Below are positions 1 to 7,140 of a DNA stretch of 27,649 bases, one piece after another. The translations under genes and the position numbers were made by a program. The first letter of the stretch is position 1, and each line of letters opens with the position of its first letter. The notes under the pieces were generated by a model. It did not search any database. It was not told the DNA's origin and saw only the letters and a list, made by a program, of their open reading frames with translations. This DNA comes from SIG701 sp045544955 (GTDB taxonomy: Bacteria; Bacillota; Clostridia; Oscillospirales; CAG-272). The DNA is taken from assembly GCA_045544955.1 (NCBI GenBank), contig JAZPZY010000044.1, positions 1 to 27,649 on the forward strand, read 5' to 3'.

Positions 1-56
1 AGGGAGGGGGGGGAAAGGGCGATCCCACAAGGCAACCCCCCCGATTCCCATTTGAG

Positions 57-95
57 CCAAAAGAAAAAATCCCCGTGGGGGGATTTTTCTTTTGG
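57..95. terminator. Inverted repeat terminator after tRNA-Gly
   Basis: Near-perfect inverted repeat. The GC core CCCC (71-74) and GGGG (79-82) closes a GTGG loop, and A-rich and T-rich arms extend the pairing outward. Because each side is an A-run or a T-run, either strand ends in U-rich RNA, so it can work as an intrinsic terminator in both directions. It begins at the CCA end of the tRNA gene and probably ends that transcript, and possibly a gene entering from the left. Confidence 0.8.
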
Positions 96-166
96 AGCAG
101 ATGACGGGAATCGAACCCGCACGGTCAGCTTGGGAAGCTGAAGTTCTGCCACTAAACTACATCTGC
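93..166 (-). tRNA. tRNA-Gly (anticodon CCC)
   Basis: On the minus strand the acceptor stem GCAGATG (166-160) pairs with CATCTGC (103-97), followed by discriminator T and an encoded CCA (95-93). The anticodon stem TCAGC/GCTGA closes the seven-base loop TTCCCAA, giving anticodon CCC, which reads GGG. The T-arm carries the GGTTCGATTCC signature. Total 74 nt with CCA. The gene stands alone, with a consensus promoter upstream and an intrinsic terminator directly downstream. Confidence 0.95.
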
Positions 167-184
167 GTTCGGTTTCGTTCATTC

Positions 185-213
185 ATTATAGCACGACTTG
201 CCGCCGGTGTCAA
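185..213 (-). promoter_or_regulatory. Consensus sigma-A promoter of tRNA-Gly
   Basis: On the minus strand TTGACA (213-208) and TATAAT (190-185) are separated by exactly 17 bp. Both hexamers match the sigma-A/sigma-70 consensus without a mismatch. Transcription would start near 178, about 12 nt before the mature tRNA 5' end. A perfect promoter fits the demand for a stable RNA. Confidence 0.9.
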
Positions 214-296
214 GTTTTTTCATCGGCAGAATCCGACATCACGGCGGATTTCGGGCGGCTCGCCGGGAAAATCCTTGGAAAATTTTCAAAAACCCC

Positions 297-325
297 TTGC
301 AATCCCCCATGGATTGTGGTATACT
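297..325 (+). promoter_or_regulatory. Sigma-A promoter of the rimP-infB operon
   Basis: TTGCAA (297-302) and TATACT (320-325) are spaced by 17 bp, close to the sigma-A consensus. The predicted start near 332 leaves an untranslated leader of about 98 nt that contains a strong hairpin. It is divergent from the tRNA promoter. Confidence 0.8.
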
Positions 326-356
326 ATGTTACAGTAAGAATAGTATGTAGGAAAAG

Positions 357-388
357 GAGAGTGGGCTGAACCCACTCTCTGTTTTTGT
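357..388 (+). promoter_or_regulatory. rimP leader hairpin, possible transcription attenuator
   Basis: A perfect 9-bp stem (GAGAGTGGG, 357-365, with CCCACTCTC, 371-379) closes a CTGAA loop and is followed by TG and a five-base T-run (382-386). This is intrinsic-terminator geometry inside the 5' leader, between the promoter and rimP. In Bacillus subtilis the corresponding ylxS-nusA leader contains a NusA-stimulated terminator by which NusA represses itself. The same job here is an inference from position and shape. Confidence 0.65.
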
Positions 389-429
389 GAACGGCCCGGT
401 GCCGTATCCTTTGAAATGCGAGGTACGCT

Positions 430-924
430 ATGCAAGAAGAAAACGGCAGCGTTCTCCGTCCCCGGCCGAAAAACATCGCCGAGCGCGTGCGGGAACTGCT
501 TTTCCCCGTGGTACTGGAGGCGGAATGTTATCTTTGGGACGTGGAATACGTAAAAGAGGGTGCTGAAATGGTTCTCCGCATCGTGATCGATTCCAACGAG
601 GGCATCACCCTGGACGACTGCGAACGGGTAACACGTGCCATCGATCCCGTGCTGGACGAGGCCGATCCCATTGAATGCTCCTACCGGCTGGAGGTCACCT
701 CCCCCGGGGTGGAACGCCCGCTCACCCGGCCCGATCATTTTACGTCCTGCATCGGTGACGAGATCGAGGTGCGTCTGTTTGCCGCACTGAACGGATCCAA
801 AACCCTCCGGGGTACGCTCACCGCGGCGGCGGACAAGGAATTTACCGTCACTCTGCCGGACGGCACCGAGACGGTCATTGCGAAAAGTGCGGCGGCAAAA
901 GTCTCCACCGTTTTCGCCTGGTAA
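430..924 (+). CDS. rimP: Ribosome maturation factor RimP
   Basis: 164 residues, a normal RimP length. RimP is a cytoplasmic assembly factor for the 30S subunit. The N-terminal alpha/beta domain includes the family's signature stretch around VTSPGVERPL, preceded by a D-rich segment (TLDDCERVTRAIDPVLDE) typical of the family. The C-terminal part is the small SH3-like barrel. ATG at 430 has GCGAGG at 418-423, a modest site at 6-nt spacing. It is the first gene of the operon, 64 bp before nusA, in the usual Firmicutes order (ylxS in B. subtilis). Nothing looks truncated. Confidence 0.95.
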   Translation: MQEENGSVLRPRPKNIAERVRELLFPVVLEAECYLWDVEYVKEGAEMVLRIVIDSNEGITLDDCERVTRAIDPVLDEADPIECSYRLEVTSPGVERPLTRPDHFTSCIGDEIEVRLFAALNGSKTLRGTLTAAADKEFTVTLPDGTETVIAKSAAAKVSTVFAW

Positions 925-988
925 GAAAGTTTTTAAGGGGGCTTTCGCTCCCGGTTCACCAATATATATTATATAAGGATACAAAGCC

Positions 989-2062
989 ATGAGAAAGACA
1001 ACTGCTAAAACGAAAAAAGACACGGAAACCGCCGGCGGCGAACTGTTCACCGCCGTAGAGCTTCTGGAAACCACCAAGGGAATCCCGCGGGAATACATGA
1101 TGGAACGGATCGAGGCCGCTCTGACCAGTGCCTTCAAAAAGGAGCTGGGCACCTCCAACGTCCGTATTCTGATGGATCCCGAAAAGAAGGCCGTCCGCAT
1201 GTTCCAGCAGAAGACCGTTGTGGAAGAAGTGGAAAACGACAAGGAACAGATCTCCCTGGAGGATGCACACGCCATCAGCCGCCGCTACAATCTGGGCGAC
1301 GTGGTGGAGTTTGAGGTAAAGCCCAAGACCTTCGGCCGCCTCAGCGCGCAGACCGCAAAGCAGGTCATCATCCAGGGCATCCGCGAGGCGGAGCACTCCA
1401 ACATCATCCGTGAATACGACAAGAAGCGGGAAGAGGTCATCTCCGCCACCGTCACCAAGGTGAACGACAACACCGGCGACGTGGTAGTGGACACGGGCAC
1501 CAGCGAAGCGGTTCTTCTGAAGGCCGAGCAGCTGCCTGCCGATTCCTTCGCCGTGGGCGATCATCTGAAGGTATTCGTCACCGAGGTCAATCACGATCCC
1601 GAAAAGCGCGGCCCGGTGGTTACGCTTTCCCGCACCCATCCGGGGCTGGTCAAGCGTCTTTTGGAGCAGGAGATCCCCGAGATCGAAAACGGCGTGGTGA
1701 TCATCAAGGGCGTGGCACGTGAGGCCGGCTCCCGCACCAAGGTGGCCGTTTTCTCCCGCGATGCGGACGTGGACGCCGTAGGCGCCTGCATCGGTGCCAA
1801 GGGCATGCGTATCGCCGAGATCGTGGAGGAGCTCCGCGGCGAGAAGATCGACGTGGTTCTCTTCTCCGAAAAGCCGGAGGAATACATTGCCGCCGCTCTG
1901 TCTCCCGCCAAGATCCGGGAGGTGGAATTCGACGGGGAACGCACCGCCAAGATCTGGGTGGACAGCGACCAGCTCTCCCTTGCCATCGGTAAGGAAGGAC
2001 AGAACGCACGTCTTGCCGCCCGTCTCACCGGCTGCAAGATCGACATCAAGGGGCGGAAATAA
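989..2062 (+). CDS. nusA: Transcription termination/antitermination factor NusA
   Basis: 357 residues, the short Gram-positive form without the C-terminal acidic repeats of the enterobacterial protein. NusA binds RNA polymerase and nascent RNA and modulates pausing, termination and antitermination. The RNAP-binding N-terminal domain covers about 20-140, an S1 domain about 148-215, KH1 with its IGAKG loop near 268, and KH2 with AIGKEG near 333. AAGGA at 975-979 serves the ATG. The TAA stop shares its last base with the ylxR ATG, so the two are probably translationally coupled. Confidence 0.96.
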   Translation: MRKTTAKTKKDTETAGGELFTAVELLETTKGIPREYMMERIEAALTSAFKKELGTSNVRILMDPEKKAVRMFQQKTVVEEVENDKEQISLEDAHAISRRYNLGDVVEFEVKPKTFGRLSAQTAKQVIIQGIREAEHSNIIREYDKKREEVISATVTKVNDNTGDVVVDTGTSEAVLLKAEQLPADSFAVGDHLKVFVTEVNHDPEKRGPVVTLSRTHPGLVKRLLEQEIPEIENGVVIIKGVAREAGSRTKVAVFSRDADVDAVGACIGAKGMRIAEIVEELRGEKIDVVLFSEKPEEYIAAALSPAKIREVEFDGERTAKIWVDSDQLSLAIGKEGQNARLAARLTGCKIDIKGRK

Positions 2063-2358
2063 TGGCTGCCCAGATGCGAAAGATCCCCAGCCGGCGCTGC
2101 TCCGGCTGCGGTCAGTCCTTCCCGAAGCGGGATCTGCTCCGCGTGGTTCGGGATCCGGACGGGAACGTGTCCCTGGATTTCACCGGAAAGAAATCCGGCC
2201 GGGGTGCGTACGTATGCAAAAACATCGCCTGCTTCAAAAAGGCACGCAAGGCCGGACGCTTTGCCTCCTCTCTTGAGGTTGCCATACCGGAGGATCTTCT
2301 GGATCTGATGGAAAAAGAGATCCTCTTTGCACAGGCTGAGGCTGCAGACGGAATATGA
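2062..2358 (+). CDS. ylxR: YlxR/RnpM family RNA-binding protein
   Basis: 98 residues. The conserved features are an N-terminal RRCSGCG segment, a basic strand (KRDLLRVVR) and the family signature GRGAYVC near 46-52. In B. subtilis this protein (RnpM) binds the RNase P RNA and modulates RNase P; that role is carried over from the family. The start codon overlaps the nusA stop by one base, and the stop overlaps the next start in an ATGA, which indicates tight coupling. Two pairs of cysteines (CSGC and the later C residues) are visible, but metal binding is not shown. Confidence 0.92.
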   Translation: MAAQMRKIPSRRCSGCGQSFPKRDLLRVVRDPDGNVSLDFTGKKSGRGAYVCKNIACFKKARKAGRFASSLEVAIPEDLLDLMEKEILFAQAEAADGI

Positions 2359-2714
2359 ACAACGAAAACCAAATCAGTAAAGATAACGTACAGAGAGAGG
2401 GCGTGGATACCGCCCGTCTGGCGTCCATGATCGGGCTGTGCCGGCGCGCAGGCCGTCTCGGATGCGGCACCGATACGGTAACAGGTGCTTTGAAAACAGG
2501 CGGCGTGCATCTCGTTCTCCTCGCCTCGGATCCCTCGGCACGCACGGTGAAGGTGGTCACTGACAAGTGCTCCTTCTACGGCGTCCCGCTGCTCACCATC
2601 CCCCTCACGCGGGAGATGCTGGGTGCGGCCTGCGGCAAAGCTCCGCTTTCCGCCTGTGCCGTGAGCGATCCGAATTTTGCCTCCGCGATCGCGGCTCTCG
2701 CCGGACGCCGCTGA
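2355..2714 (+). CDS. ylxQ: L7Ae/L30e-family RNA-binding protein YlxQ
   Basis: 119 residues. After a roughly 22-residue polar N-terminal tail comes the L7Ae/L30e fold: the helix MIGLCRRAGRLGCGTDTV, then HLVLLASD and the segment CSFYGVPLLTI. This family binds kink-turn RNAs, and its place between ylxR and infB is conserved in Firmicutes. The exact RNA target here cannot be read from sequence. The ATG overlaps the ylxR stop (ATGA), and no strong ribosome binding site precedes it, so translation probably depends on termination-reinitiation. Confidence 0.88.
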   Translation: MNNENQISKDNVQREGVDTARLASMIGLCRRAGRLGCGTDTVTGALKTGGVHLVLLASDPSARTVKVVTDKCSFYGVPLLTIPLTREMLGAACGKAPLSACAVSDPNFASAIAALAGRR

Positions 2715-2755
2715 TCTTCTCTCACAGATATCCCCGCACAACTCCAAAGGAAAGG

Positions 2756-2770
2756 GCCCGATCATCGGGC
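2756..2770. repeat. Palindrome ahead of the infB start
   Basis: GCCCGAT (2756-2762) and ATCGGGC (2764-2770) form a perfect inverted repeat around one central base, between the ylxQ stop and the infB start. It separates a purine-rich AAAGGA (2746-2751) from the weaker AGGGTG (2771-2776) that lies 8 nt before ATG 2785. As RNA it can form only a short hairpin with about 5 bp of stem. No T-run follows, so it is not a terminator. Confidence 0.6.
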
Positions 2771-2784
2771 AGGGTGCAAAAGAG

Positions 2785-5724
2785 ATGGCACAGAATTCTA
2801 TGTTCAAGGTCAGCCAGCTGGCGAAAGACCTGGGAATGAAAAATAAGGAGATCCTCACAAAGATCGAGGACTCCGGTATCACCGTAAAATCCTATATGGC
2901 TACTCTTGAGCCCGAGGAGTTTAATCAGTTTTTCGATGCGCTGACACGGGGCAGTCAGCTGTCCGACCTGGACGGCTACCTCAGCGGCAAGACTGCCATC
3001 AAGCGGAAGAAGGCTGAGCCGAAAGCGGAAGAGAAGCCGGCAGTGAAGGCCGAGCCCAAGGCAGAGGAGAAGCCGGCGGCAAAGGCTGAGCCCAAGGCAG
3101 AAGAGAAGCCGGCAGTGAAGGCCGAGCCCAAGGCAGAAGAGAAGCCGGCGGCAAAGGCTGAACCCAAGGCAGAAGAGAAGCCGGCAGTAAAGGCCGGGCC
3201 CAAGCCGGAAGAGAAGCCGGCGGCAAAGGCTGAACCCAAGCCGGAAGAGAAGCCGGCGGCAAAGGCTGAACCCAAGGCAGAAGAGAAACCGGCAGTGAAG
3301 GCTGAGCCCAAAGTGGAAGCAAAGCCGGCACCGGCTCCCCAGTCCCAGCCGCAGGGCAACGGACCTCGCCCGGGCACCAACGGACAGCAGAATAATGGAT
3401 TCCGTCCGAACACGAACGGACAGCAGAATAACGGATTCCGTCCCAATACCAACGGACAGCAGGGCAATGGATTCCGTCCGAATACCAACGGACAGCAGAA
3501 TAACGGCTTCCGTCCCAATACCAACGGACAGCAGGGCAATGGATTCCGTCCGAATACCAACGGACAGAACAATAACGGCTTCCGGCCCAACACCAACGGA
3601 CAGAACAATAACGGTTTCCGTCCCAATACCAACGGACAGCAGAATGGCGGTTTCCGGCCGGCTAACAACGGTCAGCAGAACAGCTTCAATCCGCCGCCGG
3701 CACAGCCCAAGCCGAAGGCTCCCCAGCAGCCCACGGTGGAAAAGAAACGCACGGGCAACACCCGCGTCATCGACACCCGCACCACCCACGTGGATCTGTC
3801 CAAGTACGACGAGCGTCTGGACCGCTTCGTAACGGATCGGCAGACGGAAAACGCCGTCAGCAAGCAGAAGCTGAAAAAGCAGAACACCCGCGACGTTCGT
3901 TCCGCCAAAAACCGGGACAAGGAACGTCTCGCCATGGAGAAGCTCCGCAAGGAGAATCTGGAAAAACTGAAAAAGATGCCCGTAAAGGTGACCATCCCCG
4001 AGGAGATCACCGTGGGCGAGCTGGCCTCCCGGCTGAAGAAGACCGCCGCCGAGGTCATGAAGAAAATGATGATGATGGGCATGATGGCCACCGTCAATCA
4101 GGTGCTGGACTACGACACCGCTTATCTGGTAGCCGACGAGTTCGGTGCCAAGATCACGAAGGAAGTAGTCGTCACCATCGAGGAGCGTCTGTTCAATGAG
4201 GAAGAGGACGCCACGGACGATCTCACGCCCCGTGCACCCATCGTATGCGTTATGGGACACGTTGACCACGGTAAGACCTCCCTCCTTGACGCCATCCGCC
4301 ACACCAACGTTACCTCCGGCGAGGCCGGCGGTATTACCCAGGCCATCGGTGCCTATCGTGTGAACATCAACGGACAGGACATCACCTTCCTTGACACCCC
4401 CGGTCACGAGGCGTTCACTGCCATGCGTGCCCGCGGTGCCCAGGCTACGGATATTGCGATCCTTGTGGTTGCCGCCGACGATGGCATCATGCCCCAGACG
4501 ATTGAGGCAATCAACCACGCCAAGGCCGCCGGCATCGACGTGATCGTTGCCATCAATAAAATGGATAAGCCCCAGGCAAACCCCGACACGGTAAAGAATC
4601 AGCTGACAAACTACGGTCTCGTGCCCGAGGAATGGGGCGGCGACACCATCTGCGTGCCCGTATCCGCTCTTACCGGCATGGGCATTGAGGATCTGCTGGA
4701 AAACGTCCTTCTCGTTGCCGAAATGAAAGAGCTGAAGGCTAACCCCAAGCGCCGCGCCAAAGGTATCGTTATCGAGGCGAAGCTGGATCGCGGCCGCGGT
4801 CCGGTTGCCACCGTTATCGTACAGACCGGTACGCTGAGAGAGGGCGACATCGTCATCGCCGGTACGGCTGTCGGCCGCGTCCGCGCCATGCTGAACGAGC
4901 GTGGATCTGCCCTGAAGGAAGCCGGTCCCTCCGTTCCCGTGGAGATCGTAGGTCTTGCGGAGGTGCCTCAGTCCGGCGACGAGTTCAACGCCGTTGAGGA
5001 CGAAAGAATGGCAAGAACCCTGGCCGATCAGCGTCGGGAGAAGGCACGCAACGATGCTCTCTCCGCCGCCGCCAAGGTAAACCTGGACGATCTGTTCAGC
5101 CAGATCAAGGAAGGCGCCAAGGAGCTGAACATCATCGTAAAGGCAGACGTGGGCGGCTCTGTGGAGGCGGTTCGCGCGTCTCTGGAAAAGCTGACCAACG
5201 AAGAGGTCAAGGTAAAGGTGATCCACGGTGCCGTAGGCGGCATCACGGAGAGCGACGTCATGCTGGCGTCCTCCTCCAACGCCATTATCGTGGGCTTCAA
5301 CGTCCGTCCCGACAAGAGTGCTGCCGACAAGGCAGAGCGTGAGGGCGTGGACGTCCGCACCTACCGCATCATCTACGAGTGCATCGAGGAGATCGAAGCG
5401 GCCATGAAGGGTATGCTGGCTCCCACCTATAAGGAAGTAGTGCTGGGCCGTGCCGAGGTTCGCCAGACCATCCACGTACCGAACGTAGGCACCATCGCCG
5501 GCTCTTATATCACCGACGGTAAGGTAACCCGTCAGAGCCAGATCCGCATCGTCCGTGACGGCGTGGTGATCTTCGAAGACAAGATCTCCTCTCTCCGCCG
5601 CTTCAAGGACGACGTGAAGGAAGTAGCCGAGGGCTACGAGTGCGGTATCGGTCTGGAAAAATACGGCGATATTCACATCGGCGATATTCTGGAAGCCTTT
5701 ATCATGGAAGAAGTAGCACGGTAA
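2785..5724 (+). CDS. infB: Translation initiation factor IF-2
   Basis: 979 residues from ATG 2785; an in-frame ATG at 2677 lies inside ylxQ and is less likely. IF-2 is the GTPase that places initiator tRNA on the 30S subunit and promotes 50S joining. An IF2_N subdomain lies near 6-50, followed by a disordered linker of two repeat arrays (77-184 and 194-300) and a second IF2_N domain near 395-450. The G domain has GHVDHGKT at 491-498, DTPGH at 537-541, NKMD at 591-594 and SAL at 627-629. The EF-Tu-like, IF2 core and C-terminal domains follow to VAR. A hairpin terminator lies after the stop, and rbfA and truB do not follow as they do in many relatives. Confidence 0.97.
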   Translation: MAQNSMFKVSQLAKDLGMKNKEILTKIEDSGITVKSYMATLEPEEFNQFFDALTRGSQLSDLDGYLSGKTAIKRKKAEPKAEEKPAVKAEPKAEEKPAAKAEPKAEEKPAVKAEPKAEEKPAAKAEPKAEEKPAVKAGPKPEEKPAAKAEPKPEEKPAAKAEPKAEEKPAVKAEPKVEAKPAPAPQSQPQGNGPRPGTNGQQNNGFRPNTNGQQNNGFRPNTNGQQGNGFRPNTNGQQNNGFRPNTNGQQGNGFRPNTNGQNNNGFRPNTNGQNNNGFRPNTNGQQNGGFRPANNGQQNSFNPPPAQPKPKAPQQPTVEKKRTGNTRVIDTRTTHVDLSKYDERLDRFVTDRQTENAVSKQKLKKQNTRDVRSAKNRDKERLAMEKLRKENLEKLKKMPVKVTIPEEITVGELASRLKKTAAEVMKKMMMMGMMATVNQVLDYDTAYLVADEFGAKITKEVVVTIEERLFNEEEDATDDLTPRAPIVCVMGHVDHGKTSLLDAIRHTNVTSGEAGGITQAIGAYRVNINGQDITFLDTPGHEAFTAMRARGAQATDIAILVVAADDGIMPQTIEAINHAKAAGIDVIVAINKMDKPQANPDTVKNQLTNYGLVPEEWGGDTICVPVSALTGMGIEDLLENVLLVAEMKELKANPKRRAKGIVIEAKLDRGRGPVATVIVQTGTLREGDIVIAGTAVGRVRAMLNERGSALKEAGPSVPVEIVGLAEVPQSGDEFNAVEDERMARTLADQRREKARNDALSAAAKVNLDDLFSQIKEGAKELNIIVKADVGGSVEAVRASLEKLTNEEVKVKVIHGAVGGITESDVMLASSSNAIIVGFNVRPDKSAADKAEREGVDVRTYRIIYECIEEIEAAMKGMLAPTYKEVVLGRAEVRQTIHVPNVGTIAGSYITDGKVTRQSQIRIVRDGVVIFEDKISSLRRFKDDVKEVAEGYECGIGLEKYGDIHIGDILEAFIMEEVAR
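3013..3336 (+). repeat. 36-bp tandem repeat in infB (EPK/EEKPA array)
   Basis: Nine in-frame copies of a 36-bp unit encode the 12-mer AEPKAEEKPA(V/A)K. V and A alternate at position 11 in the first copies, A or P replaces A at position 5 in some, and the ninth copy is degenerate. The array forms a charged, Pro/Ala-rich linker in IF-2 (residues 77-184). It is long and near-identical enough to vary in copy number by slippage. Confidence 0.95.
3364..3684 (+). repeat. 36-bp tandem repeat in infB (FRPNTNGQ array)
   Basis: Nine in-frame copies of a second 36-bp unit encode FRPNTNGQQNNG or close variants (residues 194-300). The first copy begins with P instead of F, and the last is degenerate. It starts only about 27 bp after the EPK array yet has a quite different composition, uncharged apart from one Arg per unit and rich in Asn, Gln and Gly. 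Confidence 0.95.
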
Positions 5725-5741
5725 ACCTATGCGAAAGATCG

Positions 5742-5778
5742 ACGCGGGGTGGGGGCATGCCCCATCCCGTGTCTTTTC
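5742..5778 (+). terminator. Terminator of the rimP-infB operon
   Basis: A 13-bp stem with two G-T wobbles (5742-5754 with 5760-5772) closes a five-base loop and is followed by CTTTTC. It begins 18 bp after the infB stop. This is an intrinsic terminator with a short U-run. Confidence 0.75.
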
Positions 5779-5800
5779 ACTTTTCACTTTTCACTATTCA
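5773..5800. repeat. Heptamer tandem repeat CTTTTCA
   Basis: Three exact copies of CTTTTCA (5773, 5780, 5787) and one variant CTATTCA (5794) follow the infB terminator stem and overlap its U-run. This is a simple-sequence repeat with no coding potential. Confidence 0.85.
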
Positions 5801-5870
5801 TTATTCTCTTTTGCCCCTCTCCGGTGCCGTGCAATTCCAACACACGGCTATGCTAAATCCCCATATACAG

Positions 5871-5971
5871 TATAAAGATTTTCGGGAAGGGTGCGGGGCC
5901 GGGGTTCCCCGAAACGAGCTTGCGAGTTTTGGGGGTTCCCGGGAGACCCCTTTTGCAAAAGGGGTTTCCCG
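5871..5971. repeat. Core-palindrome element, copy 1 (reverse orientation)
   Basis: The palindrome 5940-5971 has a TTTTGCAAAA core and CCCC/GGGG arms and is fully paired apart from one G-T. The conserved flank of the family lies to its left in reverse orientation (AAAGATTTTCGGGAAGG from about 5874). Between flank and palindrome is a second, imperfect hairpin, 5907-5934, whose apex (CGAG...GCGAG) resembles the CGAGTT family. The palindrome ends 42 nt before the start codon of the downstream oxidoreductase. Confidence 0.8.
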
Positions 5972-6013
5972 CCGCATCCCCGCCGCATCCCCCGCACGAA
6001 AGGAGGCTTTTCC

Positions 6014-7087
6014 ATGCCGGCACTTCCCCTCACTGATCCCTGGCGGTTCGTGGACAAACCGCCGAAAATCACCCTTTCGCCGGGCGAATTCGTTTTCGCC
6101 GCGGCGGCCCTTGCCCACGGGCATATTTACAGCATGTGCCGGGGGCTGAAGGCCGTGGGGGCCACGCTCCGATACGTGTACGATCCCGATCCGAAAAAGG
6201 TGGAGGCGTTCCGGGGCGTATTCCCGGAGGCTGTCCCCGCGGACAGCCTGGACATGATCCTGCACGATCCCGAGATCCGCATGGTGGCCGCCGCCGGGAT
6301 TCCGGCCAAACGGTGCGAAATCGGCCTTGCCGTCATGGACGCCGGTAAGGACTATTTCGTGGACAAAGCCCCCATGACCACCCTCGCACAGGTGGAGGCG
6401 GCACGTGCCGCCTGTGCCCGGACGGGACGGCGGTATTTCGTCTATTTCAACGAACGGCTCCACAACGAGGCCTCCGCCTACGCAAGCCTCCTCTGGCAGA
6501 ACGGATTTCTGGGCGACGTGATCCAGGTGCTGGGCACCGGCCCTCACCGGCACGCACCGCCAAGAGCCGACTGGTTCTACTCCCGCGAGCTGTACGGGGG
6601 CATCCTCTGCGACATCGGCAGTCATCAGATCGAGCAGTTCCTCTTTTTCACGGGGAACGAGGACGCACGGATCCTCCACAGCAAGGTGGGCAATTACATG
6701 AATCCTCAGTATCCGGAAATGGAGGATTTCGGCGACTGCACCCTCCTTGGGGACAACGGGGCCACCGGCTATTTCCGGGTGGACTGGCTCACCCCGGACG
6801 GACTCTCCACATGGGGAGACGGACGGCTGTTTCTCCTCGGCACGAAGGGGTATCTGGAGATCCGCAAGCAAATGAACCCCGGCGTGGGCGAGGGCAACCG
6901 GATCTTCTTTGCGGACGGCGTAGGTGAATACGTGATCGACGCCGCCGGCACGGTGGGATCGCCGTTTTTCGCACAGATGGTGACGGACGCTCTCTGCCGC
7001 ACCGAAACCGCCATGACCCAGGCGCACATATTCAAGGCCGCCGAGCTGTGTATTCTGGCGGAAACGAACGCGATGCGCGTAAAATAA
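6014..7087 (+). CDS. Gfo/Idh/MocA-type oxidoreductase
   Basis: 357 residues. AAAGGAGG at 5999-6006 sets the start at ATG 6014; in-frame codons upstream run through a palindromic repeat and are not part of the gene. The N-terminal Rossmann fold contains the YVYDPDP segment that ends strand two. The usual GxGxxG turn is replaced by AAALAHGHIY (30-39), as I recall for one subgroup. DKAP (117-120) stands where EKP is normal, and GGILCDIGSHQIEQF (Asp200, His204) is the C-terminal domain's catalytic-type motif. Such enzymes act on sugars or sugar derivatives with NAD(P). The substrate is not readable. It lies 53 bp before the acyltransferase gene, so a link to polysaccharide metabolism is possible but inferred. 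Confidence 0.85.
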   Translation: MPALPLTDPWRFVDKPPKITLSPGEFVFAAAALAHGHIYSMCRGLKAVGATLRYVYDPDPKKVEAFRGVFPEAVPADSLDMILHDPEIRMVAAAGIPAKRCEIGLAVMDAGKDYFVDKAPMTTLAQVEAARAACARTGRRYFVYFNERLHNEASAYASLLWQNGFLGDVIQVLGTGPHRHAPPRADWFYSRELYGGILCDIGSHQIEQFLFFTGNEDARILHSKVGNYMNPQYPEMEDFGDCTLLGDNGATGYFRVDWLTPDGLSTWGDGRLFLLGTKGYLEIRKQMNPGVGEGNRIFFADGVGEYVIDAAGTVGSPFFAQMVTDALCRTETAMTQAHIFKAAELCILAETNAMRVK

Positions 7088-7140
7088 TACACCCAAGGGG
7101 AAAATGCAGGGGCCTGTCTCCCTGCGGATAAACGTCAATT

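Noticed and set aside
1..56. G-run and C-run rich left edge of the window
   Set aside because: It may be part of another palindromic element, but the pairing is incomplete and nothing can be supported from the part visible.
3013..3684. 36-bp periodicity as a possible CRISPR array
   Set aside because: Units are contiguous with no spacers, stay in frame and encode protein repeats inside infB.
2722..5787. Unbroken 1021-codon antisense frame across infB
   Set aside because: It mirrors a GC-rich, repeat-rich gene with strong codon bias. It has no start signal or recognisable domain, while infB is unmistakable on the other strand.
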